From NCBI RefSeq assembly GCF_015354405.1, contig NZ_JADKYP010000033.1:1-64000 (forward strand): 64,000 nt of DNA, written 5' to 3'. Below, piece after piece: positions 39,785 to 48,637 of this stretch. How positions within the stretch are numbered: position 1 is the stretch's first letter; each line of letters opens with the position of its first letter. A program made the translations under genes and the position numbers. The notes under the pieces are model-generated. The model did not search any database. It had not been told where the DNA came from and saw nothing but the letters and a program-made list of their open reading frames with translations. The stretch comes from Nocardia sp. BSTN01. GTDB lineage: Bacteria; Actinomycetota; Actinomycetes; Mycobacteriales; Mycobacteriaceae.

Positions 39785-40366
39785 ATGCGCAAGCTCACCT
39801 ACTTCGTGGCCTCGACCATCGACGGGTATATCGCCACCCCGGACGGATCGGTCGATTTCTTTCCGGTCGGCGGTGACCACGGCCCGGCCATCACCGCCCA
39901 GTATCCGGAGACGCTGCCGACCAAGATCCGGGAATCGCTCGGGATCGAGAGTCCGGGCGAGAGCTTCGACACCGTGCTGATGGGCCGCAAAACCCATGAT
40001 TTCGGCGTGCGGACCGGCACGTCGAGCCCGTATTCACATCTGCGGCAGTTCGTCGTGTCGACCACCCTGCCCGGCGATCCGGACCGGGACGTCGAGCTGA
40101 TCTCCTCCGACCCGCTGGGACGGGTGCGCGGACTCAAACAGGAGCAGGGGTCGGGCATCTGGTTGTGCGGCGGCGGCGAACTGGCCCAGGCGCTGCTGCC
40201 GGAAATCGACCAGATCTTCCTGAAGTTGTATCCGATCGTGCTGGGGCACGGCCGCCCGCTGTTCGGCGCGGGACCGCGGCTGCCGGAGCCGGCGCTGTTC
40301 CGGGTCCTCACGGGCCGCGTGTTCGAGGACGGGGTGGCGTTCGTCAAATACAGCCGGATCCGCTAG
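39785..40366 (+). CDS. Dihydrofolate-reductase-like (RibD C-terminal) protein
   Basis: 193 residues. Family start RKLTYFVASTIDGYIATPDG, then VLMGRKTHDFG, and KQEQGSGIWLCGGGELAQALL, the NADPH-binding strand and helix of RibD-C proteins. Many such proteins are of unknown substrate. ATG 39785 is preceded by a good SD; in-frame upstream starts lie before it without SD. Confidence 0.88.
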   Translation: MRKLTYFVASTIDGYIATPDGSVDFFPVGGDHGPAITAQYPETLPTKIRESLGIESPGESFDTVLMGRKTHDFGVRTGTSSPYSHLRQFVVSTTLPGDPDRDVELISSDPLGRVRGLKQEQGSGIWLCGGGELAQALLPEIDQIFLKLYPIVLGHGRPLFGAGPRLPEPALFRVLTGRVFEDGVAFVKYSRIR

Positions 40367-41391
40367 TGGCCGATCATGTTCCGGATCCGGTGGCCGCGCT
40401 GCGCGAGATCGCGTTCTGGATGGAACGCGATCGCGCCCAGACCCATCGGGTCAAGGCCTACCGGCACGCGGCCGATGTCGTAGCCGAGCTGTCCGACGCC
40501 GATTTCCACCGGTACCGCGAATCCGGTGCCTGGCAAGAACTTTCGGGTATCGGTCCCAAGACCGCCGCGGTGATCGAGCAGGCCGTGGCCGGTGCCGTGC
40601 CGGGGCGGCTGGTCGAATTGCGTTCCGCCGCACAGCCGATCGCACCCGCGGGCGCCGAGGTCCGCGCGCTGCTGCGGGGCGATCTGCACACCCACTCCGA
40701 TTGGTCCGACGGCGGCAGCCCGATCGAGGAGATGATGCGGACCGCGCAGGCGCTGGGCCACGAATATTGTGCGCTGACCGATCATTCGCCGCGCTTGAAG
40801 GTCGCCAACGGGCTCTCCGCGGAGCGGCTGCGCCGCCAGTTGGACGTGGTCGCCGAACTCAACGAGCGGCTGGCGCCGTTTCGCATCCTCACCGGTATCG
40901 AGGTCGACATCCTCGACGACGGCACTCTCGATCAGGAGGCCGATCTGCTCGCTCGCCTGGATGTCGTTGTGGCCAGCGTGCATTCGAATCTGCGGGCCGA
41001 CTCGGCGACGATGACCAAACGCATGGTGTACGCGGTGGCGAATCCGAACGTCGACGTGCTCGGCCACTGCACGGGACGGTTGGTCGCCGGTAATCGTGGC
41101 ATCCGGCCGGAATCGTCGTTCGACGCCGAACTCGTCTTCGAGGCCTGCCGCCGCTACGGGACCGCCGTGGAAATCAACAGTCGCCCCGAACGTCTCGATC
41201 CGCCGAGCCGGTTGCTGCGCCTGGCCGTGGAGATGGGCTGCCATTTCAGCATCGATACCGACGCGCACGCGCCGGGCCAGCTGGACTGGCAGGGCTACGG
41301 TTGTGAACGTGCCGCCGCGAACGGAGTCCCGGCCGATCGCATCATCAACAGCCTTCCGCTGCGCGAACTTCTGGAGTTCACCGCGCGGTGA
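40366..41391 (+). CDS. PHP-domain phosphoesterase with N-terminal HhH region
   Basis: 341 residues. Residues 1-100 contain helix-hairpin-helix-like SGIGPKTAAVIEQA, as at the start of PolX-type polymerases, but no polymerase domain. From about residue 105 a PHP domain carries DLHTHSDWSDG, ALTDHSPRL, VDILDDG, VVASVHSN, GHCTG and SIDTDAHAPG, the expected metal ligands. Likely phosphoesterase or nuclease activity. GTG 40366 overlaps the previous stop by 1 base (TAGTG), so they form an operon. Confidence 0.85.
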   Translation: MADHVPDPVAALREIAFWMERDRAQTHRVKAYRHAADVVAELSDADFHRYRESGAWQELSGIGPKTAAVIEQAVAGAVPGRLVELRSAAQPIAPAGAEVRALLRGDLHTHSDWSDGGSPIEEMMRTAQALGHEYCALTDHSPRLKVANGLSAERLRRQLDVVAELNERLAPFRILTGIEVDILDDGTLDQEADLLARLDVVVASVHSNLRADSATMTKRMVYAVANPNVDVLGHCTGRLVAGNRGIRPESSFDAELVFEACRRYGTAVEINSRPERLDPPSRLLRLAVEMGCHFSIDTDAHAPGQLDWQGYGCERAAANGVPADRIINSLPLRELLEFTAR

Positions 41392-41403
41392 CGCCGGTGA
41401 TCG

Positions 41404-41856
41404 TCAGAGGATCGCGAACGCGACGACCATGCCGATCGCCAGATGCGCGGCGGCCACCAGCAGCGACTGAATCCGATAGGTGGGCGATTTCAGCAGATCG
41501 CCGATGTGCAGGCCGACCAGCCATTCCAGCAACCGGATGGAGACCACCTGCGCGATGATGCCCACCAGCCCGTAGATCCCGGTGGCGATGAGGCCCTCGG
41601 TGAGCCGCCCGCCGGAGGAGTAGATCGCCAGCACCACGATCAACGCCATACTCACCATGCCCGCGGAGGCGATGACGACCGCGTTCGGATTCCCGGCGGC
41701 GACCATCTTGCGCAGCGGTCCGGGCGTGGAGCTGTCGATGGCCTGGAAGCCGATCAGCATCAGGGCCAGACCCAGCACCGCGTACAGCGCGATCGCGCCG
41801 ACGCCGTGACCGACGGAGCTCCAATACCCTGATTCGAGCGCGAGGGTGGACGACAC
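41404..41856 (-). CDS. DUF350 (YjfL-like) membrane protein
   Basis: 150 residues with four predicted transmembrane helices (AIALYAVLGLALMLIGF, AGMVSMALIVVLAIYS, LIATGIYGLVGIIAQVVSI, LLVAAAHLAIGMVVAFAIL). DUF350 proteins accompany YgiC/YjfC-type ATP-grasp enzymes. GTG 41856 has a strong SD (GGAGGAATCT). It is the last gene of the three-gene set running from 44040 down. Confidence 0.9.
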   Translation of the reverse strand: MSSTLALESGYWSSVGHGVGAIALYAVLGLALMLIGFQAIDSSTPGPLRKMVAAGNPNAVVIASAGMVSMALIVVLAIYSSGGRLTEGLIATGIYGLVGIIAQVVSIRLLEWLVGLHIGDLLKSPTYRIQSLLVAAAHLAIGMVVAFAIL

Positions 41857-41892
41857 AGATTCCTCCGGTGATGTTGATCGAGTCGCTGAATG

Positions 41893-43059
41893 CTACTTGG
41901 TCGGAATGCGATGCGGAACGAAGGTGGCGCCGTCGTCGGTGATCAGGCCGGGTGATTCGCGGATGCCGAGACCGGCCGAGGTGTCGCCGACGATCCAGGC
42001 GCCGAGCACCGGGCGCAGGCCGTCGAAATCCGGTAGCGGATCCAGGAGTTGGTAGACGAACCCCTCCTCGCCGTACACGCCGCCGGTCGAGGTTTCCATC
42101 CCGGCGCCGACGATGGTCATATTGGCGCCCTCACGACCCAGCTTCGGTTTGCGGATGTACTCGGTGAGTTCGTGCGGATCGTCGAGATAGGCCGGCAGCA
42201 GATTCGGATGCCCGGGATACATCTCCCACAGCACCGCCAGCAGCGCCTTGTTGGACAGCAGTGTCTTCCACAGGGGTTCGACCCAGGCGGTCTCGGGGAC
42301 CGAGTCCACCACGCGCCTGCCGAAATCGTCGTCGAGGGCCCATTCCCACGGGTACAGCTTGAAGATCGAACCGATCGGCGCCTCGGCCAGATCGACGAAA
42401 CGCTCCAGCTCGGTGTCGAAGCCGATCTCCTCGATCGGCAGCGCGATGGTGTCGAACCCGGCCTCGGCGGCGGTTTCCTGCATATACGCGGTGGTCACGT
42501 TGTCCTCGCCGGAGGCGTCGGCCGAGGACCAGGTGAAGTGCAGCTGGTTGGTGGGCAGCTGGTCGAGCAGCTCGCCCCAGCGCTCGACGAGGCGTTCGTG
42601 CAGGGAATTCCACTGGTCGTCGTCGGGATAGACGTCGGTGAGCCAGTGCCACTGCACGATGGCCGCTTCCAGCAGCGAGGTCGGCGTATCGGCGTTGTAC
42701 TCCAGCAGTTTCGCCGGTCCGCGGCCGTCGTAGCGCAGGTCGAAACGTCCGTAGACGTAGGGGTCGCTGCGCTGCCACGATTTCTTGATCGGCTCCCAAC
42801 TCCATTCGGGCAGGCCGAAATCGGCGAAACGCTCGGTGAGCACGATCTGCTCGACCGCGTGCAGGCACATCGAATGCAGCACCTCGACCTGGGCCTCGAG
42901 CGCGAGGATTTCGTCGAGATCGAATTCGTAGTGCACCGATTCGTCCCAGTACGGGCGCGACTGTCCGTTCGCGTCGCGGCCGGGCGAGCCGAATACCAGC
43001 CCTTGATCGGCGATGATCTTCTGCCAGCCGGTACGTTGCCGGTTGCGCATCCGACGCAT
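41893..43059 (-). CDS. Glutathionylspermidine-synthase-like ATP-grasp protein (YgiC/YjfC type)
   Basis: 388 residues. Matches the C-terminal synthetase of glutathionylspermidine synthase: WDESVHYEFDLDEI, YDGRGPAKLLEYNADTPTSLLEA, LYPWEWALDD, IRKPKLGREGANM and the end GTSxGxGIRE-like region (WIVGDTSAGLGIRES). Such stand-alone ligases probably form an amide bond between a peptide and an amine; the true substrate is unknown, and glutathione is not expected in this organism. ATG directly follows the stop of the upstream membrane protein gene (TAGATG), so they are coupled. Confidence 0.9.
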   Translation of the reverse strand: MRRMRNRQRTGWQKIIADQGLVFGSPGRDANGQSRPYWDESVHYEFDLDEILALEAQVEVLHSMCLHAVEQIVLTERFADFGLPEWSWEPIKKSWQRSDPYVYGRFDLRYDGRGPAKLLEYNADTPTSLLEAAIVQWHWLTDVYPDDDQWNSLHERLVERWGELLDQLPTNQLHFTWSSADASGEDNVTTAYMQETAAEAGFDTIALPIEEIGFDTELERFVDLAEAPIGSIFKLYPWEWALDDDFGRRVVDSVPETAWVEPLWKTLLSNKALLAVLWEMYPGHPNLLPAYLDDPHELTEYIRKPKLGREGANMTIVGAGMETSTGGVYGEEGFVYQLLDPLPDFDGLRPVLGAWIVGDTSAGLGIRESPGLITDDGATFVPHRIPTK

Positions 43060-44040
43060 CTAGGAGCCTCCACTGGTGGAACCGGATTTACTGCCGAGAC
43101 CGCCTCGTACGACGGTCCCGCTCTTGGTGCTGACGGTGGCTTTCTTCGGCGCGACCGTGCTACCGCCGACGGGCGCGCGCCCGACGGTGTTGTTGCCGCC
43201 GTAGTAATAGCGGTACTGGTGGCCGTTGTAGAGGAAGATGCCGGGCCCGAGCCCGCCACCGCCGTAATAGCCGCCGCTGCTGGCATAGGACTGGGCACGG
43301 ACGCAGTCGTCGTCGGGGACGACCTGCTGGTTCCCGTTGTCGTCGGTGATGCAGTAGGCGGTCACATTCGCCGGGCGGTGTGCGGCCTGGTAGGCGAGAT
43401 AACCGGTGCCGACCACCGCGGCGATGCCGGCGACCGCCACGCCGCCGATGAGCAGCCGTTTGCGGTTGCGCCGCTTGGTTTCCGCGGCCTCGGCCGCGGC
43501 CCGTTCGGCCTCTTCGGCGCGTTTGCGGGCCTTGTCGCGCGCTCGCGCTTCGGCCACCGTCGGCGGCCGGGGCTGGGTGACGCCGGCCTCCTGCCGCTGC
43601 ATGCTGCCGCGCATCCGCCGGGGCTTACCGGTTTCGCCCGCGCCGCCGGTGTTCTCACCTTCGGATCCGGTCGGCCCCCCGGCGTCGGCGCCGAAAGCGT
43701 TGTCCGCCAGCGGGTTCGGCACGCCCGGGGTGGCGAGGCCGGGAATCGGTGCGGTGGGGTCCGGCAAGCCGGGCAGGATGGGTGTACCCGGAAGAGTCGG
43801 CGCGGTCTGCGGATTCGGGAGGGTGAGGTCCGGTTCGCCCAGGCGTCGCGTCGGTTCCGCGTCGGGCCCGCCGCCCGCGCCGCCGGGCTGTGCGCCGAAA
43901 CGCACCGTCGGATCCGAGGCGCCGATTCCTTTCGACTGTCCGGACTCCGGGCCGCCGGTGCTGTCGTCCCCCGCGGGCGGGGTGTCGCGGGGGTCGTGCG
44001 AATCCCGATCCCCGGATCCGCCCGGCTCATGTGTTGCCAA
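43060..44040 (-). CDS. Single-pass membrane protein with Gly/Tyr-rich tail (YgiB/DUF1190-like)
   Basis: 326 residues. Residues 1-145 are Pro/Gly/Asp-rich and disordered, about 155-195 a charged Ala/Arg/Glu coiled segment, 196-217 a transmembrane helix, then an outer domain with Cys230 and Cys246 and a Gly/Tyr-rich run (YYGGGGLGPG, YNGHQYRYYYGG). The Cys pair and the neighbour remind me of YgiB/DUF1190, partner of YgiC in enterobacteria; this assignment is inferred from context. Start is TTG 44040 with SD CAGGAG 7 nt upstream. Confidence 0.7.
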   Translation of the reverse strand: MATHEPGGSGDRDSHDPRDTPPAGDDSTGGPESGQSKGIGASDPTVRFGAQPGGAGGGPDAEPTRRLGEPDLTLPNPQTAPTLPGTPILPGLPDPTAPIPGLATPGVPNPLADNAFGADAGGPTGSEGENTGGAGETGKPRRMRGSMQRQEAGVTQPRPPTVAEARARDKARKRAEEAERAAAEAAETKRRNRKRLLIGGVAVAGIAAVVGTGYLAYQAAHRPANVTAYCITDDNGNQQVVPDDDCVRAQSYASSGGYYGGGGLGPGIFLYNGHQYRYYYGGNNTVGRAPVGGSTVAPKKATVSTKSGTVVRGGLGSKSGSTSGGS

Positions 44041-44064
44041 CGATCGACTCCTGTATCCCCGCCG

Positions 44065-44346
44065 CTACCGTTCCTCGAACCCGGTGATTCCGCCGAGGGC
44101 GGCGCCCCAGTTTTCCACAACCAGATCGACTCGACCAGGAGTGTCACCCGACCGCAACAATGCCAGCAAACGCTCGCATGCCGGTCGCGGCCCCTCGGCC
44201 ACCACGTGCACACGCCCGTCCCGGGTGTTGCGGGCGTGGCCCACCACACCGAGCTCCAGCGCCCGCGCGCGCGTCCACCAGCGGAACCCGACGCCCTGCA
44301 CGTAGCCGTGCACCCAGGCGCTGAGCCGGACGGGGTCGGAGCTCAC
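44065..44346 (-). CDS. acyP: Acylphosphatase
   Basis: 93 residues. Hydrolyses acyl phosphates. The catalytic Arg is in GVGFRWW and Asn in ARNTRDG; the fold starts VRLSAWVHGYVQ. GTG 44346 overlaps the osmC stop (GTGA). The order osmC-acyP next to smc in M. tuberculosis (Rv2923c-Rv2922A) is here interrupted by the kdp, ect and acyl-CoA dehydrogenase genes. Confidence 0.93.
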   Translation of the reverse strand: MSSDPVRLSAWVHGYVQGVGFRWWTRARALELGVVGHARNTRDGRVHVVAEGPRPACERLLALLRSGDTPGRVDLVVENWGAALGGITGFEER

Positions 44347-44858
44347 GAGTCGATCTTGTCGATCTGGAACGTCAGGTTCACCGTGGTGCCCGCCTTCAGC
44401 GTCCGTCCGACTGTGCACACCTTGTCGATGGCGCGCTGCACGGTGACCAGCAATCGCTGGCGTCCGGCCTCGTCGAGTTCGGACAGATCCAGCTCGACGA
44501 CCTCCTTCAGCTCCGGATACACCTCGTTCTCGCGGTCGGCGTCGCCGGAGACGCGGATGGTGGTGTCGTAGTTCTCGCCGAGCCGATTGGACAGCGGGAA
44601 GTCCGAACTCATCCCGGTGCAGGCGGCCAGCGCGATCTTCAGCAGCTCACCGGGGGTGAAGACGCCCTCGACGCCGTCGGAGCCGATGAGCACCTCCGCC
44701 CCGCGCGAACTGCGCCCGGTGTAGCGGCGGGTGCCGGTCCGCTCCACCCACAGGTCGGTCACCGGCTTCGGTGCCTTGGTCTGCGGCGCGGCCGCGACGG
44801 TCGCGGGCTGCGCCGAGGCGGCGGTGGGTGCGGCGGAGTTGGCGGTCTGTTCGGACAT
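44343..44858 (-). CDS. OsmC-family peroxidase-like protein
   Basis: 171 residues. A 45-residue Ala/Pro/Thr-rich start precedes the OsmC fold; LIGSDGVEGVFTPGELLKIALAACTGM holds the first catalytic Cys and AIDKVCTVGRTL the second. OsmC/Ohr proteins reduce hydroperoxides. ATG 44858 has AGGA upstream. Operon with acyP. Confidence 0.9.
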   Translation of the reverse strand: MSEQTANSAAPTAASAQPATVAAAPQTKAPKPVTDLWVERTGTRRYTGRSSRGAEVLIGSDGVEGVFTPGELLKIALAACTGMSSDFPLSNRLGENYDTTIRVSGDADRENEVYPELKEVVELDLSELDEAGRQRLLVTVQRAIDKVCTVGRTLKAGTTVNLTFQIDKIDS

Positions 44859-44975
44859 ACCGTCGATCCTGCCATCGGGGCCGGCGCAGCCGCATCGCAC
44901 ACCGGCTTTCACCACGGCGTGAGTGGAGGGTTGTGTCCGATATCACCGGTTTTGTCCAGCTCGGGCGCGGTCGGG

Positions 44976-45683
44976 TCAGACCTGGAAGCGGTACCCCATG
45001 CCGGCCTCGGTCAGCAGATGTTTCGGCTGGGACGGATCGTCTTCGAGCTTGCGCCGCAGCTGCGCCAGATACACCCGCAGATAGTGGGTTTCGGTCGCGT
45101 ACGTCGGCCCCCACACCTCGCGCAGCAGTTCGCGACGCCCCACCAGCTTGCCCTGATTGCGCACCAGCATCTCCAGCACACCCCATTCGGTCGGCGTGAG
45201 GTGGACGTCGCGGCCGCCGCGGACGACCTTCTTCGCCGCGAGATCGACGGTGAACGAGGAGGTTTCGACAATCGGCGCGGACTCCTCGGCCGCCGAGGCG
45301 GAACGCCGCACCGCCGCCCGCAGGCGGGCGAGCAGTTCGTCCATGCCGAACGGCTTGGTGACGTAGTCGTCGGCTCCGGTGTCGAGGGCCTGCACCTTGT
45401 CCGAGGAATCGGTGCGGGCCGAGAGCACGATGACCGGCATCGAACTCCAGCCGCGAATTCCGGCCAGCACCTCGACACCATCGATATCGGGCAGGCCCAG
45501 ATCCAGCACGACCACGTCGGGATGTTTCTCCGCCGCCGCTCGCAGGGCCGCCGCGCCCGTGGCCGCGGTGATCACGTCATAGCCGCGCACCGAGAGGTTG
45601 ATCCGCAGTGCGCGCAGGATCTGCGGTTCGTCGTCGACGACCAGCACCCGGACGGCGGCCGGCGGTCGTTCGGCCGAGGTCAC
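44976..45683 (-). CDS. kdpE: KdpE response regulator
   Basis: 235 residues, OmpR family. Receiver with Asp61 as phosphoacceptor and the DDYVTKPFGMDELLARLRAAVRR switch; C-terminal winged helix ending RRKLEDDPSQPKHLLTEAGMGYRF. Activates kdpFABC when potassium is scarce. GTG 45683 overlaps the kdpD stop. Confidence 0.95.
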   Translation of the reverse strand: MTSAERPPAAVRVLVVDDEPQILRALRINLSVRGYDVITAATGAAALRAAAEKHPDVVVLDLGLPDIDGVEVLAGIRGWSSMPVIVLSARTDSSDKVQALDTGADDYVTKPFGMDELLARLRAAVRRSASAAEESAPIVETSSFTVDLAAKKVVRGGRDVHLTPTEWGVLEMLVRNQGKLVGRRELLREVWGPTYATETHYLRVYLAQLRRKLEDDPSQPKHLLTEAGMGYRFQV

Positions 45684-48202
45684 GACGCCTCCTGTGACTC
45701 GCGGGCCGGCAACTCGATCACCATGGTCAGACCACCTCCCGGCGTCGGCTCGGCGTGGACGGTGCCGCCCATCGCCTCGACGAATCCGCGGACCACCGAC
45801 AGGCCCAGGCCCACACCGGTCGAATTGTCGCGGTCGCCCAATCGTTGGAACGGTTCGAACATCTGGTCCTCGAGTCCGGTCGGAACGCCCGGACCGTAGT
45901 CGACCACTGTGATGGATACCTGGTCGCCGTCGCGTTCGGCGCCAACCCGCACCGGTGTGTCGGGGACCGCCGTGGCGCCCTGCGCCGAATAGCGCAGCGC
46001 GTTGTCGATCAGATTGGCCAGCACCCGTTCCAGCAGGCCGCTGTCGGCGTAGACCGAGACGTCGCCGACCTCGACCTTGACCCGGTCCATCGCCGCCTGG
46101 CGGACACCGCGGGTCCCCATCCCGACACCGACGACCGCGCGGTTGACCACCTCCTCCAGGTAGACCTGTTTGAGGTTGGGCTCCACCGCGCCGGCCGCGA
46201 GCCGCGAGGAGTCGAGCAGATTGCCGACGAGCGCGGTGAGCTGATCGGTGGATTCCTCGATGGTTTCCAGCAATTCGGCGGTATCGGCGGGGGAGAACTG
46301 CACGTCCTCACTGCGCAGACTCGACACCGCCGCCTTCGCCGCGGCCAGCGGCGTGCGCAGGTCGTGGCTGACCGCCGACAGCAGCGCGCGGCGCAGCCGG
46401 TCGGTCGCCATCACACCCGCGGCGGCCTGGGCCTGGTCGGCGAGTTCACGCTGGCGCACCAGCCCGGCGGCCTGCCCGGCCACCGCCGCGAGCACCCGGC
46501 GGTCACCGGGTGTCAGCGCGCGCCCGCTGAGCAGCAGCCAGTGTTCCTCGTCGCCGGCGCCGATCGCGGTATCGGCGGCACCGGGTGTGCGCGCCGGATC
46601 GTGACCGACGCAGGCGATCACCTCCGCGTCGCTGACGAAACTCACCGCCCGCTGCCGGTAGATCTCGCGGGCCCGCTCCAGCAGATCGGGCAGGTCGGCG
46701 CCGTGCAGGATCGCTCCGGCGAACAGGGTCAGCAACTCGGCTTCGCGGGAGGCGGTGCGTGCCTCGCGGGTGCGATTGGCGGAGATGTCGACCAGCGCCG
46801 CCACCGCCACCGCCACCCCCGCCATCACGACGATGGTGAGGAAGTTGTTGGGTTCGGCGATGGTGAGACTGTGCCGCGGGGTGGTGAAGAACCAGTTCAG
46901 CAGCAGCCCGCCCAATACCGCCGACAACGCCGCCGGTGCGACACCGCCGAGCAGCGCGACCGCGATCACGCCGATGAAATACATCGCGCTCTCACCGGCG
47001 AGATCCAGGCGCGAATCCAGCCACAGATAGCAGACCAGGGTGATCAGGGTGGGCACCACCAGGGCGGCCAGCCACGACACCGCCGGCCGCTGCCGCCGCA
47101 GCAGGGCCGACCAGCGCAGCCCCCGTTGCGCCTCCTCGTGGGTGACCATGTGGACGTCGATACTGCCCGAGCGCTGCACCACGGTCGCGCCGATGCCCTG
47201 GTCGAGGATGCGTGCCCAGCGCGAACGCCGGGAGGTGCCCACCACCAGCTGGGTGGCGTTGACCTGGCGGGCGAAATCCAGCAGGGCGCTGGGGACGTTC
47301 TCGCCGGTCACCGTGTGCAGGCTGGAACCGAGCCCGGCGGCCAGCTCACGCAGCCGATGCAGCCGTTGCGCCGACACTCCGGCCAGTCCGTCCCCGCGCA
47401 CGACGTGCACGACGACCAGTTCGGCGCTGGATTTGGTGGCGATGCGGCTCGCGCGCCGCACGATCGTCTCCGATTCCGGGCCGCCGGTCACGGCGACGAC
47501 CACGCGTTCGCGCGCCTCCCAGGTCGCGGTGATCTTGTGGTCGGCTCGGTATTTGGCCAGCGCGGCGTCGACCTGATCGGCCAGCCACAACAGGGCCAGT
47601 TCGCGCAGCGCGGTGAGATTGCCTGGCCGGAAGTAGTTGCGCAGCGCCGCGTCGACCTTGTCGGCGGTGTAGACGTTGCCGTGGGAAAGCCTGCGCCGCA
47701 ACGCCTCCGGGGTGATGTCGACCAGTTCCACCTGATCGGCGCCGCGCACCACCCAATCCGGCACGGTTTCGCGCTGTACGACGCCGGTGATCTGCTCGAC
47801 CACGTCGTTGAGGCTGTCCAGGTGCTGGACGTTGACCGTGGAGATGACGTCGATACCGGCGTCGAGCAGTTCGTGGACGTCCTGCCAGCGCTTCTCGTTC
47901 TTCGATCCCGGCACGTTCGTATGCGCGAGTTCGTCCACCAGGGCCACGGAAGGCGCGCGCCGCAGTACCGCGTCGATATCCAGTTCGGGCAGAGTCGTGC
48001 CGCGGTAGGTACGCATCGCCGGCGGTATGCGCTCGATGCCCTCGAGCAGTTCCGCGGTCTTGCTGCGGCCGTGGGTCTCCACCACCGCGGCGACCACGTC
48101 GCGACCACGGCCTATTCGCCGATGTGCCTCGCCGAGCATCGCGTAGGTCTTACCCACGCCGGGCGCGGCCCCGAGGTAGATGCGTAGTTGTCCGCGCTTC
48201 AC
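45680..48202 (-). CDS. kdpD: KdpD sensor histidine kinase
   Basis: 840 residues. N-terminal KdpD domain with GAAPGVGKT at 11-19, a Usp-like domain (about 240-370), four transmembrane helices (about 390-500, including LVVPTLITLVCYLWLD), a GAF-like region, HisKA with SHDLRTPLAA (His613) and HATPase to the end (GVGLGLSVVRGFVEAMGG). Senses potassium and turgor. Start is GTG 48202, overlapping the stop of a small membrane ORF (GTGA). Confidence 0.96.
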   Translation of the reverse strand: MKRGQLRIYLGAAPGVGKTYAMLGEAHRRIGRGRDVVAAVVETHGRSKTAELLEGIERIPPAMRTYRGTTLPELDIDAVLRRAPSVALVDELAHTNVPGSKNEKRWQDVHELLDAGIDVISTVNVQHLDSLNDVVEQITGVVQRETVPDWVVRGADQVELVDITPEALRRRLSHGNVYTADKVDAALRNYFRPGNLTALRELALLWLADQVDAALAKYRADHKITATWEARERVVVAVTGGPESETIVRRASRIATKSSAELVVVHVVRGDGLAGVSAQRLHRLRELAAGLGSSLHTVTGENVPSALLDFARQVNATQLVVGTSRRSRWARILDQGIGATVVQRSGSIDVHMVTHEEAQRGLRWSALLRRQRPAVSWLAALVVPTLITLVCYLWLDSRLDLAGESAMYFIGVIAVALLGGVAPAALSAVLGGLLLNWFFTTPRHSLTIAEPNNFLTIVVMAGVAVAVAALVDISANRTREARTASREAELLTLFAGAILHGADLPDLLERAREIYRQRAVSFVSDAEVIACVGHDPARTPGAADTAIGAGDEEHWLLLSGRALTPGDRRVLAAVAGQAAGLVRQRELADQAQAAAGVMATDRLRRALLSAVSHDLRTPLAAAKAAVSSLRSEDVQFSPADTAELLETIEESTDQLTALVGNLLDSSRLAAGAVEPNLKQVYLEEVVNRAVVGVGMGTRGVRQAAMDRVKVEVGDVSVYADSGLLERVLANLIDNALRYSAQGATAVPDTPVRVGAERDGDQVSITVVDYGPGVPTGLEDQMFEPFQRLGDRDNSTGVGLGLSVVRGFVEAMGGTVHAEPTPGGGLTMVIELPARESQEAS

Positions 48203-48345
48203 AGGTCCATCATCGCGCGATTCGGACGACGTGGACGGCGCGAAACCCGGACGCCCCGAATGCTGCGCCCGCCGGCCACGCGCAGACTCAGCGCGCAGCT
48301 GACGAAGGCGATGATCACCATCGCCGCGACCGCGAAATCCGGCAC
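48199..48345 (-). CDS. Small single-pass membrane protein upstream of kdpD
   Basis: 48 residues: one hydrophobic helix (FAVAAMVIIAFVSCALSLRVA) and a very basic tail (SRRPRRPNR). GTG 48345 has a strong SD (GAGGAGAAGAGG), and the stop overlaps the kdpD start, so it should be translated ahead of KdpD. I recognise no family. It may modulate the sensor or be a leader peptide. Confidence 0.6.
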   Translation of the reverse strand: MPDFAVAAMVIIAFVSCALSLRVAGGRSIRGVRVSRRPRRPNRAMMDL

Positions 48346-48454
48346 CCTCTTCTCCTCACGACCCGGTGATTGCCGCTGTGCCCGGTCGACTGCGCGGACC
48401 GGACACCACACTGTGCACCGCCGCGCGGGCCCGATCGCCGATCTTTACGACTCC

Positions 48455-48622
48455 TTGACGGGGTCGCGGGCGACCTTGACGCCACGGCAGCGGGATCGCG
48501 ACGGCCTGTAAGCACCCCGTCAATGCCGTCGCCGCGACCGCTAAGAAGCCGTCAACGCCGTCGAAATCGGGCGTTTCGCGAGCTTGACTCACTGCGGCGC
48601 ATTCGCTTCCGGATGCCGTCAA
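48455..48622. promoter_or_regulatory. Five TTGACG/CGTCAA motifs between kdpD and kdpF operons
   Basis: TTGACG at 48455-48460 and 48476-48481; CGTCAA at 48518-48523, 48550-48555 and 48617-48622. The last is 15 bases before the micro-ORF start. Candidate KdpE or other regulator boxes for the divergent kdp promoters. Confidence 0.5.
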
Positions 48623-48637
48623 CAGAGAGGTTGCACT

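Noticed and set aside
45755-48187. 810-codon plus-strand frame opposite kdpD
   Set aside because: Composition is His/Arg/Gln-rich shadow sequence, and the minus strand encodes complete KdpD.
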